NCBI GenBank assembly: GCA_000827265.1
Contig: KN834749.1
Coordinates: forward strand, 1,539,500 to 1,603,499
DNA length: 64,000 nt
Source of the DNA: Collybiopsis luxurians FD-317 M1
Taxonomy: Eukaryota > Basidiomycota > Agaricomycetes > Agaricales > Omphalotaceae
Direction: 5' to 3'
A program made the position numbers and the translations under genes. Positions 59,230 to 64,000 of the stretch are shown piece after piece. Each line of letters starts with the position of its first letter. Within the stretch, counting starts at the first letter, position 1. The notes under the pieces are model-generated. The model made no database searches. It worked only from the letters and a program-made list of their open reading frames with translations, and was not told the origin of the DNA.

Positions 59230-62200
59230 TTATGTATCAGCCTGTAGTGATTTCTGCAGGAGCTTTTGTGCCTCCTTCGCGACATCTTCAGACGTACTCC
59301 GCACCGTGAGACGACACAGCTGGAAGGTGGTCAGAAAATTGAATTTAGAATGGACAGCGAACATACTTTGGCGTCTTTATTGGGTTCTAATCGTAACAAA
59401 CATCCGACCTTCCCTTCAATGGCGGTGTGTAAGACTCCAGCTGCGACCAAGTTATTCGGGTTCGAGTCAATGTCTTCCAGGATATTGAATCTGTGGCCAG
59501 CGATAGCTTGCCGGTATTTATGGAGGTCCAGCTGGCCAGCGTTGTTCAGAGAGACGGGAAAGATTGACTGAGCCTCCCGGGGGGGTCCACCGATCAGTTT
59601 CCATCGTTCAAAAAAATCAGCCTGTCCGAGCTTGACGTGCTCAATGAATTTCGTGAGTACTATTGGCAGCCGTATCGAGGTTGCTTGATGAGCGCCGGCC
59701 AAAAAGGATACTGTTAGAATTGGAGGTGCCGCAAAAGCTTTCTTACATTCCACGTGAATGAGTTGCTGAGTCTGGGTGCGAGGCGCTATCACATTAGGGG
59801 GTATTTTGGCAAAAGTGACTGAGAGCGCTTCTGGGTCATCAACATGGACGGCAGTGATGAAGGAGGTCAACGCAGTCGGAACCTTGTTGCCGATGTATAT
59901 GGCTAGCTGCCCAATATGCCCCTGGTATCTCGATTTGACTCCGATTTGAATCTGGACATCCTCGTACAGGACACCTTCGGCACTATGCGTAAGTTTTTCG
60001 TACCAACGATCTATGTTTGGTCCTGCAACGAGGTTTGGGTGTTCGCCGGAACTGGCCCCATCAACACGTCCAAGATCCAATCCAGCTAACGAGCCCATCA
60101 CATCCTGGGCAGCGTCAGTGGCGACAGCCTGAGAAGAAATAGCTCCGTTGGGTTGAACGAGGGTCTTGCGCCGGCTCAATTCTCGATCCACATTGACATC
60201 CTTTCCACCGTGAACCCAGGTTCGCTTGTCTTCTGTATCTCCCTGTTTCTTGTTTAAGCGTCCGAGGAGTGCACTGGCACGAGACGGGAAAGGCGGCATT
60301 TCTTCACAAACGTTTTGCAGTAGTTCATCCTCTTCTGGCCGTTGAGCTAACGCATAGAACTCGCAAGCTCGTTGCTGAAGTTCTGCATCTAATACGTGAC
60401 GATATCGCTCGAAAATAAGAACGAGTTGTGGCTTGATCTCGGGGAAAACATTGACCCATTTGATATAGGTCGAGAGCAACAGGGAACGAGTAGCGGCCAC
60501 GCAAAACTGCGACTTCGAATGGAGAATTTGGAATTGCTCGAGGGGACTATAGCCGGCCTCATTGGCAATGAGATGGCCATACTCGCCCAAAATATAGCCT
60601 ATAGCGGTCGTTAGGTATGCCCATATAAAGGATCCAGTATTCGCTTACCGCCAACTTTAACCAGACTTTCGTGCGCCGTAGGTGCTTTCAGATACTCAAA
60701 AACAACTTTAGCAGCGTACTCCTGTAGATCCTCCGTATTGGTGACAATCTGAACAACTCGATACCAAACTTCCTCCCCGACATGGTCCCCGGCAGCGCTG
60801 ATCAACTGAAGGATGGTGTCAACGTACCACTTGTACGAAGTGGCGTACTTCTCGGTCAAGATTGCAATCTTAAGCACCATCTCTTCTCGTAGCGCATAGT
60901 CAGCAACTCTGAGATATCGGAGGAGTTCTCCGACAATCAGCTCTGAATTGTCGACATCACACATACTATACAAGAGATCGAGGGCTCGTCGTCGGACGGA
61001 GATGTCTTTATCTCGCAGCGACAAAATGATGGTACTCTGGTGCTTCTTGACAGGATCGAGAGATTCTGCTCGAGCTGCCAAGTGCGCCATGGTATCGAGC
61101 CCGAGATATCTGACGTTGGTCTCCTTCGAAGATATGAAACGCGCCAGGAGCACAGCGGCGGTGCTCACTAAGGGAGAGCCGGTATCAAGATGGATTGCTA
61201 AACCGATGGCTTCAAAGAGAACAGCATGTTGCGCATTGTTATGCTGGACATTGCGCGAAGGTTCAGCACTATTATTCATGATAGTTTGTAAAACCTGATT
61301 TAATACAGAGCGAACAGCTGGGTCATCTGCAAGGAAGCGTGAGATGATATTTTATTCTGAAAATCAAGCATACTATCATACCCGACGGAGGATAATACTG
61401 CAGCAGACGAAGGAGCTTCACCTGCAACCACGGTGATGGAACTCGATAGTATGCATATGTGGCGGCATATTCATGTTCAATGACAAGCTATGTAACAATT
61501 TAGAGTTAGCTATTGACAGTGGGACGCGTGCTTACGCGATTGAGTCGGTCAGCGGCTTTCGTATATGAGACGGCGTAGGCGTCCAAATGATCTTGGGCAA
61601 GAGCCATTACAAGACTCGTGACGCATATCACAACACCCTGTCGAAATTGGTTGCATTAATATGGAGACTGTGGACAGTGTATCGGAAAAGCCAGTACCAG
61701 GTCTTCGTCGTCCATGAGAGAGATAATTCGAAGTGCCCACTCAGCAGCTGGAATGACATCAGGGTGCTTGCGGTAAAGCCGAAGTAATGTCAGAGCTGCC
61801 TTTTTCTTGACGAAACTCTGCGATGTGCTAAAGTACACCGGGTGAATCCTGATAACTTCAGAAAGAATGTGCAACACTCACGGGGAAATGAGAAGTCGAT
61901 GAACGTCTTCCGCCAAAGCCTCTGCCATCTCGCTTCCGCCCACGTTCGCAATAGCATGGAGCGCAAGACAATTATCGATCTCGTTGTTTCCGTGCAAGTC
62001 TTTTCGTATAGAGTTCACAACCAGTCTTAAGAAATCAGAGTTTTCATGCATCAACAGTGTTACGGCCAGATAGCCCTACGTGCATCCAAAGTTCAATGCC
62101 AGACCAAAAACCGCAGGAAATGAGCTCACGATTTGCTTCTCGCTGTATTTTGGGCTGGAAATGAGATTCACGGCTTCCATGTGCCCGACGTCCACCTTGT

Positions 62201-62549
62201 AACCCAGAATATACGTGAAAATGATTTTGGCGACATATCTGTAAAGGGATTGATTAACCAACTTGCAAATCGAAGGGAGAGCACGCACTTTTTCTTCTGA
62301 TATCCGTCCAAGTTGCCGTCTGAATGACATCAATCCTCGTTCGGGCTCAACTCTCAGCAGAGGAAGACATACCTTTGAACTTTTTCCGGATATTGGCCAT
62401 CTCTTTGTTTATTCTCTTCTCCTCCAGCTCGCGGACCCTCGCGCCTCGAATGTCCGCGATGAACTGCCCATGGACAGTCAGTTTCTCCAGCCTCGTTCTC
62501 GTCTTACAGCTTTGCTTGCCTGAGTCAGACCACGCATAGAGGTGGCCAT
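59230..62549 (-). CDS. APL3: AP-2 complex subunit alpha (alpha-adaptin)
   Basis: Large subunit of the clathrin adaptor AP-2 at the plasma membrane, binding PIP2 and cargo. Exon 1 (62549-62520) encodes MATSMRGLTQ; after a gc-ag intron the conserved start continues FIADIRGARVRELEEKRINK. The HEAT-like trunk includes YVAKIIFTYILGYKVDVGHM, DNCLALHAIANVGGSEMAEA, FVKKKAALTLLRLYRKHPDV and RRRALDLLYSMCDVDNSELI. A short hinge (60000-60330) leads to the appendage, with VLYEDVQIQIGVKSRYQGHI and QADFFERWKLIGGPPREAQS. The last exon ends VRSTSEDVAKEAQKLLQK then SLQADT. Length (about 940 residues) is typical. Introns are short. No missing domain. Confidence 0.95.
62464..62519 (-). other. gc-ag intron in the AP-2 alpha gene
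   Basis: Donor CAG|gcaagc and acceptor gggcag| bound a 56-nt intron on the minus strand. Removal joins MRGLTQ to FIADIRG, the conserved alpha-adaptin N-terminus. No gt donor in this stretch restores that motif. Confidence 0.85.
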
Positions 62550-62809
62550 GATGATAGATTTTCAGACCGTAGAAAGAATAAAATGAAAATGGTCAAGAAT
62601 GTGGCTACCACATAAGATATCAAATCAAATGATTTGTCTTCTCGTTTACAAACAGCGCTGATGACGACACACCAATTATAGAAACCGACTTACGGCCTCA
62701 TCCGAATGGCAAAGGCTTTTTCTTCGTAAGTAGATATTAGTAGTATATACAAATGATAATTATCCAAGCATGTATATGTTAATTTTGGTCCATCCAAATT
62801 TCTATTCTA

Positions 62810-64000
62810 TCAAAACTTTAGGCCAAATCTGCTAGGTCGAGTCGGTGTGGAAGCCCTCGAGTTGAACTGAGAAGCAAAGGGCGTAGTATAGCCAGAACCA
62901 GGGTAGTTGAGCCTCGGCGTTGTTGGTCTTGTGGAAGGAGTACCAGCCCGGGTAACTGGAACTGACTGCATTCCTCTTTCCGAGCTATACTGAGTGAGAA
63001 TATTGACAACATCACGACTAAGCAAGTCAAGCTCCTTGACCTCGACTTTCGATAACGAGTAATCCCTGTCCTCGTCCATCATGTCGTCACCCGACTCTGA
63101 AAGCTCCTCCTCCCTAGGAAGTACCGTCAAATTCCGGTTTTTCCGTCTGCCCATCACAATACCCTCAAAGACCCGCGTCATACAATTGTCGAGGTAGTTT
63201 CGGAGATCGTATAGATCATCTAAAGTGTCAAGGTTGCCCAAGATATTGATCCAATCGTCGAGCAACAGTCCATGATCTTCTTTCTGTATTCTATGGGCAC
63301 CAAACAATGCATAGATCAAGGGCTCAAGCCGAGTTGTGTTCACCAAAAAGACGGACGATCCGGGCCCGGCGCTGACGTTCTGCCGCTTTTCACCGAATGC
63401 CACGATTTGCTTCGTAAATTCATGGGAGGTCTCTGAATGTTTTGGATGATTTACGCTAGCCGGGTGGATCATGGTCGTCTGTTGGGAATGAGTAAGAAAG
63501 ACGAGAACAGGAAATAGGCCCAGGCACACTACTCACCTTGTCCGTTTGCGTGCGCCAGATTTTATCACTGGCACGTACGGCAAATTTGGGTTGAGAGGAA
63601 ACGGCGATGAGAGCTGCGAGTAAAATCATATTGTCGCCATTTTGATTCAACTCGTGTGGGATCTCGTATCTCGAACTACTTTCACCAAGACCGCCCCCTG
63701 CTGATATATCGATGACACCAGCAGAGTATAGAGATTGCAAAAGATGGCTCTTTAATTTCTGTATTAAGAGTAGGGTGGGCTTGGAGAGAAAGTTGTCAAT
63801 ACAAAATCGGTTAGCGGCGTCGAATTTCCTGCTTTGTTGTAAAGCTTCCCAAGCATAGTATGCTCTAAGTGCGGTGAGAGGATCCGATTTGATGGTAGGG
63901 GGACACCATCTCATCTTGGCCGCCGCCGCCACGTCTTTCATGTGCATTGGAGACAAGAAGGGATCACGATTAGACAGAAGAGCCGCGAGTGTCAACGCCT
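62810..64000 (-). CDS. DExH-box RNA helicase, C-terminal part (cut by window edge)
   Basis: Only the C-terminal portion is present; the 5' part lies beyond 64000. The HA2/ratchet domain reads ALTLAALLSNRDPFLSPMHM, DPLTALRAYYAWEALQQSRK, FDAANRFCIDNFLSKPTLLL and IQKLKSHLLQSLYSAG. The OB-fold follows with DNMILLAALIAVSSQPKFAV, TKQIVAFGEKRQNVS and SVFLVNTTRLEPLIYALFGA, across one intron near 63474-63535. The tail is acidic, then Ser/Thr/Pro/Arg-rich, ending SRFGLKF. The HA2-OB order and wording fit the DHX29/DHX57/YLR419W-like group of DEAH helicases, acting in translation or RNA handling. The subgroup is uncertain without the motor domains. Confidence 0.85.

Overview
This is nuclear DNA from a filamentous basidiomycete, most likely an agaricomycete. 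Nearly every gene is broken by many short introns of about 45-70 nt with gt..ag (sometimes gc..ag) borders and CTNAC-type branch points. Genes are packed on both strands with short spacers. The proteins are fungal in type: copper-fist regulator, HSP104, Byr4-like SIN regulator, YAT-family amino acid permease, VPS13 and ELO elongase. I saw no tRNA, rRNA, CRISPR array or intact transposon.

Left part (1-32 kb), in order: an Ime2/MAK/Crk1-type kinase (-), ribose-phosphate pyrophosphokinase (-), a Byr4/Bfa1-like cytokinesis regulator (+), an INCENP-type chromosomal passenger protein (+), the decapping enzyme DCP2 (+), HSP104 (-), a NIPA-type magnesium transporter (+), a copper-fist transcription factor (+), an unresolved small gene (-) and a DENN-domain protein (+). 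HSP104 and NIPA share a 243-bp promoter holding a gapped heat-shock element, a CRE, a GATA cluster and an E-box.

Middle (32-49.8 kb): a giant VPS13 lipid-transfer gene (-, about 11.8 kb) ends only 40 bp from the stop codon of the convergent DENN gene. Across a 120-bp promoter with a perfect CRE it diverges from a GT25 glycosyltransferase (+). A four-span membrane protein (-) follows. Then come about 3 kb with no confident gene; this is the accessory-looking part of the window and contains decayed exon-like pieces and an 84-bp repeat that reads as a 28-residue repeat on the minus strand.

Right part (49.8-64 kb): an amino acid permease (+), a sparse 1-kb stretch, an unresolved small gene (+), an ELO fatty-acid elongase (+), a PH-C2-RasGAP protein (+), the AP-2 alpha adaptin (-), and the 3' end of a DExH-box helicase (-) cut by the window edge.

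Most genes are housekeeping: nucleotide supply, mRNA decay, protein disaggregation, vesicle and lipid traffic, cell-cycle control. I found no clear undescribed multi-gene system. The points most worth a second look are three gc-ag introns (one in frame inside a kinase domain), the two compact bidirectional promoters, a copper-fist gene whose first coding exon is only the ATG, and the repeat-bearing minus-strand reading frame near 48.5 kb.
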